From the NCBI GenBank assembly GCA_001465935.1, contig LNKV01000033.1:868001-932000 (forward strand): 64,000 bases of DNA, given 5' to 3'. Every line of letters begins with the position of its first letter. The first letter of the stretch is position 1. Source of the stretch: Clarireedia homoeocarpa (taxonomy: Eukaryota > Ascomycota > Leotiomycetes > Helotiales > Rutstroemiaceae). Of this stretch, positions 9,751 through 21,178 are shown one piece after another. The notes under the pieces are model-generated. The model made no database searches. It had not been told where the DNA came from and was given only the letters and a program-made list of their open reading frames with translations. The position numbers and the translations under genes are program-made.

Positions 9751-12700
9751 CCTTCCCGTGATTACGTTGTAGATGCTCTACCAATTCGATGTAAAATATT
9801 CACAAACAAAATAGAAATCTCTATACACCGCAAATCACTTTGTAGTTTTCTAGAATTTGCAATATTGAGTTGTTGATTCTAGATTGTATATTCAGGTTCT
9901 GTTGCGGTGGAAGATGATAGTTCATCGTCACGACCTTGGTAAATTGGTACGAGTCATGATCCAAAGTCTGGTCAGCTTTGGGAGCTGGAAAAAGGCCCAA
10001 CGGGGTGTTCTTCCGTGAGGTGGCTTCCCTATTGGATGCTCACTGCATGCAGGTGATTTTGATTGGAAATAGACCAATCGGAATATGTTGTATATGTGTC
10101 CGTGCCTATTCTGACGTTTCTTCTCAGCCACGAAAGCGGGAACTAAAAGAAAAATGGTGACGGGTCAAACTCAGTGCTTCCCATCTCATTAAAGTTCTGA
10201 CCACTCCATCGAACAACTCGACACGATTGCGACAGAAAATTCCGATCCCCTATCTTCCAGGAGATCCTACTGAGAAAGGACGAACAACAGGTATGCAGCC
10301 TATTCAACATGCCATCTCATCAAAAGTTTCATCTGTCCCTCACCGGCTCGACAGTCAACTCCACGTAACGGTACCTAAGCCTGTATCTTATGTCCTACCT
10401 CAGGGGCCCGGGAAACTTTTTACATGTTTTGACCAATCAAAAGTTCAATCTTTCCGAATCACAGAGCCTCAATCGCCTGGCGCTGCGAAAGAGAGGGCAG
10501 TGTTTGCGCAGTAGGGTGGCAGTTGTTTGGGAAGAATGGAATGACAACAACGTTGAGGCTCAAAGTTTATGTGAAGTGGCAACGGGTTGGTCTGATGGAA
10601 TGTGGGGCTGTTCTGCTGGTAGCGGCTCTGCGGAAATTCCTTGTTCGATACCTCGACCTGATGATAACTGTACTGTCAGACGCCTGATATGAAGGTGCGA
10701 AAGTATCTCAAGATGAGATACACTTACTCCCATTTCCAGTGAACGTTGAGTCCATGCGCTAGTTCTCAATCCGACCTTGGTCTTCCGCAGATAATTCTAC
10801 GTTCATGTTAGACCTCTCGCAAGTGCGCCTCCATCTTGGCTCGAAGCAGAGTCCGACATGATGGGCTGGAGTTCGGTTTGAGTTGCCTGCTCTGGACCTG
10901 CTTTGCGCGTTCACTTCTTAGCCATTGGGCAACAATGGCAGCCTGATCTTGTCTGGTGCATGAACTGTATGGGAACATACCGCTGCCATGGTTGTTCTCC
11001 GAAGCTATAGCAAGACCAGTGGGTGTTATGCTGAATATAACGGCTGTAACATTTCTAGCGGATACTATATCACATTAGCATGGTAGCTAGTATGGTCGGA
11101 GTGGAATAAAGCTATACACATAGTCGTTTTCCGATTTCTAATTCGAAACGAAAATTTTCCGTGAATTTACTTATACTGGGAAAAGTTTTTGTAGAATTAG
11201 AAAGTATGGTTCTGTCCAGAAGTGTTCAGCGAATGTGGAAGAAGAAGAAGAAGTGAAAGTGGAACGAGACTGAGTCAGTTGCTCCCCATGGAGCCCACAG
11301 CAAATAAGAAAAATAATTAAAGCGGCATAGGTTTAGAGTACTTATATATTTTCTGATTGGATCCACCAAGCAAAAGCGGCAGTACCATCCATACCTGCGC
11401 TGCTTTAATTATTTCTTGCGGTGAGTACGAACGACAGGATTGAATTGTCCAGTCAGAGCATAGTTGCTTACATTAAAGCAGAATGATTTTGGTGACTGCA
11501 TCAGTGCAGCCTCACCAATATCCTATTTGTGGCGCGTTATGCTGCTTGTGGCTAACAACTTGGTAACTTGTGCTACCTCCAAAATCGGAAGCATGAGAAT
11601 TTGATCTTGGGCTTTACCTATCACTCTCCATCCGTGCCTGCCAGTAAAAGGTATGGTAGTTGAGCGTATCGCATTAAGATTGGGATATACACCAGATGTT
11701 TATCCTCTTTTTGAACCTTTAGTCATCACAATTATTGATTGTTGGTTCACCGGATGCAGGCTCTTGAATGGATAGGGAAGTTGGTAGCAAGACGGAAATG
11801 CAGTATCAAAATATATTTATACGAGCTTCGGGGGTAGGTGACGTGGTAGGCTGAGGTTACGTCTACTTGCCCCTCATATCTGGAACTGAGACGAAAAGGA
11901 ATTGAAGCACTGTGATATCATGCCACGCTCACCCTGCCCCCTCCCCCGCAGGCAATGATCGTTTTCCGTTTCGGCACCTACCATTCTTGCATTCATCCCA
12001 GCTACGAACAAACATAAATCATTGCGAATGCGCAAAGCCAACAACCAGGACCATCATTCATTCAATGCAGGGAGACCTAGCGCCACACTTCACAGCTCCA
12101 GTTCCCCTGCTTCCATCACTACCGTGCTTCAACATGCAACATACAAGCCACTTCACCGAAGAAGACTTTTTCTGGCCGGTTTCCTAGGGCATGAGTCTAC
12201 GAAACACATAGATCTAGTGGATACCCAGATACCATACACTTGACCCAGCGAAATCATATATAGAAACAACCAAGTAAAATTTGCAAAAATCTTAGCTGAT
12301 GAGATTAATATACTTTAGCTACTCAAAGATCCAAATATCAAGTCAAAGTCTCAACTCTTAGATTTGTTATGATAACCTCTTCTGCTCTTCGACCCCATAC
12401 GCGGGGATAGAAGTTTGTAGATAAGCTCATACTGGCTTACTAAATAATCACTCCAAAATCATACAAGAGCGTATATGATGCGTAGAGGAGGGGGTCATCC
12501 AGCGGACTTTTATCCTTGTAGGATCTTTCGGGCAGATGGGCCAGCTAAAGGAGATCATTGATGGAATTTTGAGTACTTCTAGGTCATTTAATCTTCCCAG
12601 ATTGGCCTTGGACCGGTTTATTTGTTATAGATAGGTTTCCTGCAATATAACAAAGACTCTAGTTAGGACGTATAAGATATTAGATAGGTCGTGATATCGA

Positions 12701-13536
12701 GTACCCGATCAATTACTCAAGCTGTACCTAATGGATCGCAAATAGCCCATTGGGGCACCAAGGAGAGTACTTTGGAGATGTATTTCAGGTCTCTAAAATC
12801 ATATCTTGCTCATGTGATCAGGGAGCATGTCCTGAAGCAATTCATTTCTAGTAATTGGATGGATAGCCAGTGCACGGTTCAGCTAGTGCAAAGACTTTTT
12901 GTCCCTCCAACGTCCTTCTTGGAATACCGTTAGAAGTAGTACAAAGATGAGAAGATGGTAACCCAATATTTAGTAAATGGGATGACCAAGAAGACTTGGG
13001 TGGTGACGCATAAAAGAGGTGGAGTGAAAGAGAAAGCAAGAGGGCTGGCAGTATGTGTGGATAGGGGTTAGAAGTGATGTATTCATGTATAGGAAGAAGT
13101 TTGCTAATAGCTGAACTCGTGACTGAGAATCTGAAACATGTGCACAAGCAGATGCGTGGGTGGATCCAGGTCATTAAGAGAATGAATTATCAACATGGAT
13201 AAAATCCCCAGCGAGCTAAAATCAACGTCAACATCACACGTTATCATCGGATGCTACTGTCATTCACATCATTACTACTAACGAGCTAGATACGACCTTT
13301 TAATGGATTCGCTAATTAAGGAGTACTAAAGAACAAACTGTAATACTATGTATGTCCAAATCTTTCTAGAACAAGGTAGTGAATGAAATAACTATTATAC
13401 AGAATCACATAACTCCCCGCTAACAAACTATGGTATGTAGTTCTAGAGAGCCATCTATATTATGATTAATATTTATATATTTTTGCCGATGACCGAAACC
13501 CAATACTTTTAATTTCTATGTCTTAGACGCCGCAGA

Positions 13537-13709
13537 CCCAAAACTTTTTCAATATGCCGACTTGACGTCAAACGGGACGATGTTGTCTGTTTCAACTTAA
13601 CCCTCCAAAGAATCCTCCTCCGCCCCAAAACTTTTTCAATATACCGACTTGACGTCAAACGGGACGATGTTGCCTGTTTCAATTTAACCCTCCAAAAAGA
13701 ATCCTCCGC
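13537..13709. repeat. 87-bp tandem duplication with TTGACGTCAA
   Basis: Two consecutive units (13537-13623 and 13624-13709) are nearly identical, differing by transitions and a few small indels. Each contains the palindrome TTGACGTCAA (13562-13571 and 13649-13658), a consensus binding site for CREB/ATF-type bZIP factors. The duplication lies immediately 3' of family copy C. Confidence 0.85.
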
Positions 13710-13735
13710 TCCACCCCAGCATCTATTAGCCTTCT

Positions 13736-14612
13736 CTAGCTGTGCATCTCACCACAGCGGCACCGCCTAGGCTCTCTCCCAACATCATCCCCACCTCCAT
13801 CCCCATCGGAGCGAGGATATGACCCGTGTAAGTGTGGCCAATTCTCCCGAGAAAGCGGCGAACGAGGCAAAACTTGAAGTACTCGCCTTGGCGTAGATTC
13901 TTCGATAGCATAGTTTCGAAGCTCTGGCAAGCTGGTGGAGTTAAACAACTGATGTGAGAACACCGTGCTGGCCACAGCGTCTGTGTCCCTCTCCGGCGAG
14001 CCATCGAGTTGGATAGTGGCAAGGCATATACCGGATGCAATCGGTAGCGGATTGGTCACGCGGCGTAGAACACCACCTGTTGGAGATGACGAGACAAGAA
14101 TCACGTCTACAGCTTGCGGCAGCTGATGGTGATGGAAAGATGGATGAGGATAATCAGAAAATTGTCTAGAGGATTGGACCTCTTTGTTTTCTGATAGTGT
14201 TTGGCCAGGATATAGGTCTATGCATAGATGTTAGAAAAGGTTGCCGAAGTGCGAGATTAATGAAACTGCACTTGCCTCTGTATCCGGTTGTAATATAGCT
14301 TGAATTTATATGTTTCAGCTCGAGTTGAGTTGCTTGCTCGGTATCCGTTTCTACATATACTTGTTAGACAAACAATCGCCAGATTACATAGAGATGTGAA
14401 ACAAGAAAGAAGAAAGGGTGTTTTGAAAAATACCTCTATTTTGGGAACTTTTATGGCGTGATACGTGAATTCCGACGACAGCGATGAAAAGAGATGCCAG
14501 ACCGAATACAATGGCTACGATCACATCCGTGGACACTGATTCATTTTCATATTAGTATTGGAACCTTTTCGTTGCGAGCGTGGTGTTCTCGAGAGCATGA
14601 AGACTGACCCAT
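13736..14612 (-). CDS. Unknown one-pass membrane protein, family copy C (4 exons, long tail)
   Basis: Exons are 14609-14612, 14434-14535, 14276-14350 and 13736-14217, giving 663 nt and 220 aa. The 4-nt first coding exon (ATGG, donor GTCAGT) matches copies A and B, and intron 1 has an ATACTAATA branch point 18 nt before its acceptor region. Exon 2 encodes MVSTDVIVAI, a hydrophobic segment at about residues 4-26, then basic VSRHKSSQNR. Intron 3 needs a GC donor (GCAAGT) but has a normal TTCTAAC branch point and CATAG end. Exon 4 starts DLYPGQ, as copy B starts ELFPGE, has AVDVILVSSS where A and B have a valine-rich patch, then diverges into a longer tail ending in a Gly/Asp-rich and Cys/Arg-rich segment. 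No known domain is seen. Confidence is slightly lower because of the GC donor. Confidence 0.7.
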
Positions 14613-14690
14613 TCTAGTCGGAAGAAGTGACGGTTACTTCTCTATGAACGTTTAGGGTTTGCTTAGTTGTGTGTGATCTGAGTGAAGGAG

Positions 14691-14700
14691 GTATATAAAG
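14691..14700 (-). promoter_or_regulatory. TATA-like box of family copy C
   Basis: On the minus strand the sequence reads CTTTATATAC, about 80 nt before the start codon of copy C, followed by a pyrimidine/A-rich leader. The spacing is reasonable for a fungal core promoter. No experimental support is available. Confidence 0.4.
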
Positions 14701-15466
14701 GAAAGATCTGAAGTTGATTTGGAGAGGAGTTGTATTAAATTTATGGCGATCCGAACGTCTCGTCCCGACGACAAAAGTATATATGTTCGCACCATGTTGT
14801 CGATATAAGATAGAAAATATCCATCCTCTGAGCCTCTCACTCGACTGTGCTCGCTGTTTGTGAGATTTCAGAAATCCGAGCAGATGCGCGAGCAGCAAAG
14901 GCTTCTACAACATCGCCACTTCGCCAGCAGTAAAGGCGTCAGCAGCGCCACTTCGCCAACGAATAATTATTGCGGCCGGGAGGCAGCGCTGGCCGCTCAT
15001 AGCTTCTGTTTTTCTGCAGATGTTGAAACAGCGCTGACCACCCACAGCTTGCAGATGTTGAAACAAGCGCTTACCTAGTATACCTACCCAATGGGCACAC
15101 TTATGGTATCACTGAAGCATGGGTATCTGCATGTAAATGGGAACACAATGCGGTGAAACACAGCGCTCGTCATCAAGTAAACTCTGGCTAAATAGAAATC
15201 CGGCAATTACGGCACATGAAATAACGTTAACTTATTGGGGTCATGGACGGGAGCTTATGCTCGAGCACGATGGAGAGACTACTTGCCGGGTTATGGGATC
15301 AATTCCGTACCCAATTTCATAAACGGACACTACTCTTCCCACCCGCTCGGCCCAATGGCTACTGAGCCAGGAGTATGAGTCCCTGGTTGTTGACCATTTC
15401 AGCTAGTATGAGGCTCTCAACAAACTCAGCGTGCCCGAGCGATCGGTATCGGGTGCCAAACCTCTA

Positions 15467-16091
15467 CAGGAAAACCTCGCTCTAAGAACAGCGTTTTTTG
15501 CCCATTTTTTAAGAATATTATCGAGGTATTCTTATATCAAGATAAATGAGGATATACTAATTATCTTTAGGTAAAATAGTAAAGAATCGATCTAATTGTA
15601 CTTGTTTTGCCTCCCTGATCCTTCTCCCTCTAATAGCCTATTCGATTGTATATAAATGAGGCTCAAGCTCGCTGTCGCCAGGGAATTGTACAATACACAA
15701 GCAACGGATTTTGTGTCGTTCAGTATCATCGAAAGCTTGATGTTTCGCTGAAACAATTGAAGAAGATGATATTCTAAGTATTTTAAAGTAATAAAATCCT
15801 AAATAGGTACTATCGTTGTTGATAAATTTGATAATAAAATAGTAGTTGTTCTAGTAGAATTACAGAATTAGAAGCACAAAATGAGGCTACAGTATTTTTA
15901 CGTACTCTAATTGGCTAGCTAAGAATATGACCCCTCTAAGCCTCCCCCCCTCCTACGGGCCCAAAATCCTTAAGAATATTCTTATAAGGAGAATATTCTT
16001 ATTTCCCATATGAAATTCTACGGGAACAAAATAATTACTCTTATATAGAGGTTGTTCTCATAAGGATGATTCTTATAGCGAGGTTTTGCTG
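15467..16091. mobile_element. 625-bp TA-flanked MITE with pogo/Flipper-like ends
   Basis: The left end reads CAGGAAAACCTCGCTCTAAG and the right end, reverse-complemented, reads CAGCAAAACCTCGCTATAAG, so the termini match at 18 of 20 positions. Each end abuts a TA dinucleotide (15465-15466 and 16092-16093), as expected for Tc1/mariner/pogo insertion. The interior is AT-rich with further partial inverted repeats (AAGAATATT words) and no coding capacity, so this is a non-autonomous element. The terminal word resembles known fungal pogo-type ends such as those of Flipper, from memory. Confidence 0.85.
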
Positions 16092-16161
16092 TATTTGGTG
16101 ATCTTTCGTACTTCGTCTCAAGGATAAACAATTGTAGTCGCTGTGTAGAAACTTCTAAGAT

Positions 16162-16202
16162 TATCCACTTGGCTGCCGCTATACGCGACTTCCCAAGGGG
16201 AT
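16162..16202 (+). repeat. Degraded hairpin element, copy 3
   Basis: It reads ATCCACTTGGCTGCC, then ATACGCGACTTCCC, then AAGGGGATA, which are pieces of the hairpin element at 17715-17785 with the middle lost. It directly abuts dispersed repeat copy 3. Confidence 0.55.
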
Positions 16203-16410
16203 AGGAAAGCCGGACCGCCTCCCAGGTACAGCTTTTGATTGGTCTAAAAACTGCTATTTACAACTTCTCATTAGTCCATTAAAAAGTACAGTAACGTGAC
16301 ATTAGTATATCTGATCTATCTGATTACCCTAAATCATACTTTTATCAGGAGCGACAGCGAGTTATTATCTAAGCGAGCAGGGAGCCTAAAGCGACCTGCT
16401 ACAGCTCGTA
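16203..16410 (+). repeat. Dispersed repeat, copy 3
   Basis: This is the most complete of three copies. It has the GCCGGACCGCCTCC block, CTATTTACAACTTCT, GTAACGTGAC, GAGCGACAGCGAGTTAT and AGGGAGCCTAAAGCGACCTG in the same order as at 842-1001. About 45 nt of extra AT-rich sequence separates its middle blocks. Confidence 0.7.
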
Positions 16411-17062
16411 ATATGGCTAATCAAATCAATCCACTGCCCTCTTCTTTTTTTTCCTCTCTTTTTTTACTTGTATGCTTTACTCAGTAAGGCTGTGAATGAA
16501 GCATATCTGGAGTGTTCAAAGTTTTATACCGAGTAAAGCAGCATTAAAATTCATCTTTCGGTGGCAGTGACAGGGCCTACAATGTTTTATCCTTTCAGAC
16601 CGAGTAAGAAAACACATAGAGCGTTGGGGGCTGAGAATATCTTTGTTTGCCGTGTGATCTGCCCTGTATCAGATTGGCGATTAGATCTCTTTCGGAGAGG
16701 CTTACGCAGTTTACTAAAGTGTCAGGGGTGTCTTGAAAGATGATTGCTGTATCTACATCATGCGTCATCATTAAGCACTTCCGCTACTTGCAGCCTGATG
16801 ACATCTTCATGCAGAACATATTGCGAAACATTTTATCCGAATAGATTTGCGGCAGAAGAAAACCGTCATCTCAAAACACAGATATCATCCATAAGTTAGT
16901 TAAGTTACCTCGAAAGAAACTTATGTTGTTATGTAAGCACTCTAAAACATATCACATTCAACATCTTACTCTACTTCTCTCATTAATAAATCTCATCACA
17001 TAGATTCAACATCGTTCAGTGAGCAAAGCTCATGAATATGATGCTCATAGCATACTACTTGA

Positions 17063-17434
17063 TTGTTGTCATTCCCGGCTCGGATATCCGATATCTACTA
17101 CGTCCATCCCTGCTTCACCTGGAACCCCAACTCCATATACGCATCACCCCCACATCTCATACTATCAACCGAAAACCCCGGACCATGTATACTACGATCT
17201 ACAGAGCGTTATTCGGAATCAGATCCGAATCCAGATCCAGATTCCGACAAAGCGCACACAACTCCGAACTTGTATTTCCTCAACACAAGCCCTAATCCCA
17301 GGGTCCAGCTACTTCTCCTATTGACAGGATTTCTCCCCGAGATACCACCGACAAGGCGCGCGCCGTGGACGGAACTCCACTTGTTGAATCCCATTCTATC
17401 TACTATAAGCAGTGTTGTCAGTAGTGTAAACTAG
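17063..17434 (+). pseudogene. Possible frame-broken Pro-rich ORF
   Basis: One frame from about 17080 to 17200 reads as a Pro/Tyr/His-rich stretch (GTPTPYTHHPHISYYQPKTP), and a second frame continues from about 17205 as an acidic, repetitive segment (SESDPNPDPDSDKAH) to a stop at 17432-17434. A single small indel near 17200 would join them. No family is recognised, and chance open frames are possible. Confidence 0.2.
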
Positions 17435-17714
17435 CGCAGTTTGAGGGCATTCCCAAACATACAGCAATGCGTTTGAGGAGTCACAAAACAGACGGAGCGT
17501 AGTACGTGCAAACGGCCGTGTCTTGGCAGTACACTACCAAATGCCCACTCTCATTCTGGCTCAAAAAGCCCTCAATATACACTATCAAAGGCTCATGACT
17601 TAAGATATATGTATTGTAGCCATGTTTCGGGTAGAAAAGTGGGTCATCTGCGGCAATGAACGAGTATTGGAACGCCAAGAAGAGGAATATAATCTAAATT
17701 CAAGTAATATCTAT

Positions 17715-17785
17715 CCCCTTGACTGCCATACGCGACTTCCCCACCTTATTTTTGGTGAGGTCGCAAGTAGTTGGCAGTCAAGGGG
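17715..17785 (+). mobile_element. 71-bp hairpin miniature element, copy 1
   Basis: Perfect 14-nt terminal inverted repeats, CCCCTTGACTGCCA and TGGCAGTCAAGGGG, enclose a second imperfect stem (GCGACTTCCCCACC against GGTGAGGTCGC) around an A/T loop. Its reverse complement matches 41935-41997 apart from an 8-nt gap. TAT precedes the left end. Confidence 0.85.
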
Positions 17786-18498
17786 CCAGGGGATAGTTCT
17801 ACTACCCAAATTAGTAGCTCTCCTCGTTAGGATCACTCTCGTACAACAATTCCTCCTCAAAACTCGATACACCTAACTACGATTTTAAACACTTAAGCGC
17901 CTCTAATAATACTATTTCTATTCTATTACGACAATCTGTAAAAATAATCTTTGCAGCCGAAAAGATTATATGATTTACCCCCTTCGTCTATGTTGTCGCT
18001 ATACACTTAGTATATAGCTAGTATATACTGTTTTTAAGGATATAAAACTGTGTGTCCTATCAATTTCAATATCACTAAACTATATAGAATCCACTATTAC
18101 ACGGGTATACTACTGACAACACTGACTGTAAGTGGATTTTGTAGTGTTGATCCGAGAACCCCCATCGATTGATCCGAATGATCGAATACGTAACCGAATC
18201 GCGACTCACGATACGGTTATTCCTAGTTCATTGCTCACAGCGCCTTTGCGCCAGCGAGACCGCTACCTTTGCTCCGTCCGGCTTTGCTTTGTCATGGCTC
18301 AGAATAGGGGAGTTGGTCAAGAGGCCGTAAGTTTTGACTTGAGACAGAGCAGAATGAATGTCACCGTTGGAGGACGCATCAGAACGACGACCCCCACCCA
18401 CCATTCACCCCTCTCCTCTCATCTCAAGTGGATGGATGGGATGGCCCAATCAATAAATATCGTATCACAAAGACAGACCACCAAGGTCATCTCAGATA

Positions 18499-18911
18499 TC
18501 GAATCGAATCGAATCGAATCGAATACTTGTTATCCAGAACATTTGCACCTCCTCGAAATGGGAAGGTGGACAGCGCAGCGAGCGAGCGAGCAGCATACAA
18601 TACAATACAATACAATGCAGCATCTCAGTCCTCTTCCCTCCCCACGGGGGACTTAATCCCATCTTCTTCTTTAAAAGAATCGAGTGGGATCGAGAACGCA
18701 GAAATAGCTTTCCTAGGTTCTAGACCTGACGTGCTGAGAGGTATTGGATTGGACTGGACTGGACTGGACTGTACTGGAGGTAAGAATTCCAGCGCATAAA
18801 AAGAACAGATAGATGATCCAAGCCAGACCATTCACCCAACCCACCCACTAAGGAGTCGGTGTGGCGACGAAGCGATGAGATGAGATGAGATGAGATGAGA
18901 TGCAATGCAAT
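18499..18911. repeat. Cluster of four pentanucleotide microsatellites
   Basis: Within 410 bp there are a CGAAT run (18499-18524), an ACAAT run (18595-18616), a GACTG run (18745-18777) and an AGATG run (18873-18911). All are short pure or nearly pure arrays of 4-6 units with a 5-nt period but different sequence. Confidence 0.9.
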
Positions 18912-19332
18912 GTGGTTATCGAATACCGTTGCATTGCAGGAAGAGTGGTTGAGCACACAACCTACCAAATTACGCAGCAAAACAAGAACTAATCTTACTA
19001 TCGATTTGTTGACACTGCCTTCCGCACTCTTCTGTCAATCTCGTTTTCATCAAGCCATCGCCTTGCTACCCAAACCTCCAAAACACAACACAGCACAGCT
19101 CCAAATATCCCTCTCCATTGAGAATAAATCTCTTTCATTATTATGTATTAGACACATTATATGCCTCTTAGTAAACTGGCTAAACTGGCATGTAGATACA
19201 CTCTACCCAGTCCACATAAATGCATACGCGCACTTTGCAAATAAAATCATGCAGACTTTTGTACTACTTTCTTCTTCTTCTGTACAATGCTCACTTCAAT
19301 CACTCATTCATATCTCTCCCCTCCCCTCTTCC

Positions 19333-21178
19333 TCAATAGTACTTGCCTTTAGATGCTTTCTTCCACTCCTTTATCCATTGTGTCACGAACTTGACTTCTT
19401 CACTTTGAGCTTTCTTGACAGGCTTGGGTGGTAAATCCTTGGTGGTCTGGTTCTGGAAAAGACCGTTCTCATCCCAGTGATGGACTGCGCCATCGATCAG
19501 AATGTACGGTTGATCGATTGTAGAAGTCCGGTTGTGAGCCGTAGTATTGAAGGGATTTGCATGTGGTGTAGCCGGTCGCCATGGATCTTGTTCTCCATCT
19601 ATATACGCGAGACGTGGGTATGAGAGGTCAAATCCACCGTATCTGTTGATTCGCTCGACATCGGGTGGAGTGGTGATGTTGAATGCGCCGACGCAAACGA
19701 GGGATAGGTATTCAAGATCGATTAGGCGGGAGATGAGAGGGAGCTGGTTTTCGGGAACACCTGATCCGGTTTGGAGGAAACCCCATTCGGTGCAATATTG
19801 GTAGGGCCAGAGTCTCCAATCTTGGCTGGCGTCGTCTTGTTCATAGAAGGCTTGGTTGTGGGTTGAGTAGCATTGATCTTGGATGCCAGAACATCCGGAG
19901 ACGGTAAAATCTGAGGGACGTTAGTATCGGCCCATGCGAGGATACATGGATACATACCATTGAGCCACCCGATCCAGTTAAGATATGGGATTGTCAGACT
20001 GCCGACTTCAGATCCGTAACCTCCAGCTGTAAGCAGCTTTTGGACGGTTAATTTTGAACTGTTGAGGTAAGGATAGATCAACGTCTCGGAGGTAAGGTTG
20101 CCACAGTATAGACCGAACGATGGATCGCCAACGGCTGGATCCCAGTTTCTTCCTTGCCATTCCGTAATACCATATGCAATAACTTGCATGAAGTCATCGT
20201 TGTACGTAACGTTAGGGAGCAACCACAGACTCTTGAGCTCTGAGATTAACGCGGTGTTGTTCGAGCCAATGAGAATATTATCCATGGAATTGGTGATCTT
20301 TTGTGTTACATGAACACAATCTTGCTCGGCGTAAACGCGGATGGGTTCGTAGTAGGTCCAATAATCCCAGATAGCTTCGACGACACCGCTCGAGGAGATG
20401 GTACCTGGTTCAATGTCAGCATTCAGACAAGTAAGAGAAGTCACGCGACCTACCCCAAAAAACGTCTGGATAGAGCTTCCTAAGGAAAGCGTTAAATGCA
20501 CCGGCATAAGAGCCACCATATCCTATGTAAGCAACATTCGGTGCGGTGAGATTCTTGCTCTCTAACCCGGGGAATACAATGTTCTTTGCGAAGTAAACCT
20601 CATCCATCAACGCTTGTTCCGTGGTCAAAAACCTCAGACTCTCGGTCGAGAAATCCGGGGTAGGGATACTATTTCCATAGTAGCGATGCTCGAGAACTAC
20701 ACCGATACCATTCGTAGCCACAGCCAAGTCATGCAAGATACCCTTCTGCAGGTACGGCAATCTTCCAGTGGCATCGGTTTCACCGGATTGAAGGATAATT
20801 ACTGGGCCACCGTCTTTGTAATATGTGGCATCGAACCAGTAACGAAGGGCAAATGTGGCATTACTGTGAGGTTCGTAGCGTGATTCGTTGTGGAAATGGT
20901 CGACCGGAACTGAAAGGTTATAGGTTGGGTAGAGGAGAAAAGAATTGACGTCGCCAGGTTCTGCGACAGAGAACGCGTGGCGAGGAATTGTGGTTTTCTA
21001 TGCACCGATTAATTCATGGAACTCGCTGGCCGCACAGCGTGTAGGAGGCGAGGGAGGAAGGATTGTTGGAAGAAAGACGTACACTCAGTTTGCGGCCCAA
21101 GGCAGTGGAATAGACCTGGTGCGATAAAGCTCCCTGGATTGATGCGAGCAAAGTACAAAAGACGGCGAATCTTGCCAT
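19333..21178 (-). CDS. Secreted serine carboxypeptidase, peptidase family S28
   Basis: Four exons, 21083-21178, 20454-20997, 19958-20404 and 19333-19910, give 1,665 nt and 554 aa. A signal peptide (MARFAVFCTLLASIQGALS) points to secretion. The family, which includes lysosomal Pro-X carboxypeptidase and DPP7, cleaves next to proline from either chain end. The nucleophile motif GGSYAG lies in exon 2. The acid and base are seen in exon 4 as IDGEQDPWRP and GAVHHWDENG. Many N-x-S/T sites fit an extracellular glycoprotein. All three introns have good donors (GTACGT, GTAGGT, GTATGT), and a TACTAAC branch point lies in the third. Length and motif order are normal for the family. Substrate preference cannot be read from the sequence. 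Confidence 0.93.

Larger units (their letters stand above)
8495..13735. other. Gene-poor region between family copies B and C
   Basis: I find no gene that I can support. Open frames at about 10227-10692 and 12848-13174 lack family similarity and good splice context. A hairpin lies at 9697-9750 and an 87-bp tandem duplication at 13537-13709. The stretch at about 8640-9280 has the look of a retroelement LTR or leader, with purine-rich tracts and a TATATAGG word, but no second copy is present to prove it. Confidence 0.5.
14613..19332. other. Repeat-bearing region without supported genes
   Basis: It contains a 625-bp TA-flanked inverted-repeat element, dispersed repeat copy 3, one degraded and one clear hairpin element, and a cluster of pentanucleotide microsatellites. 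An open frame of 174 codons at 18132-18656 runs through the microsatellites and is probably chance. An open stretch at about 17060-17430 is discussed separately. Confidence 0.5.

Noticed and set aside
18132..18656. Plus-strand open frame of 174 codons
   Set aside because: It runs straight through two pentanucleotide arrays, has no family resemblance and no intron or promoter context.
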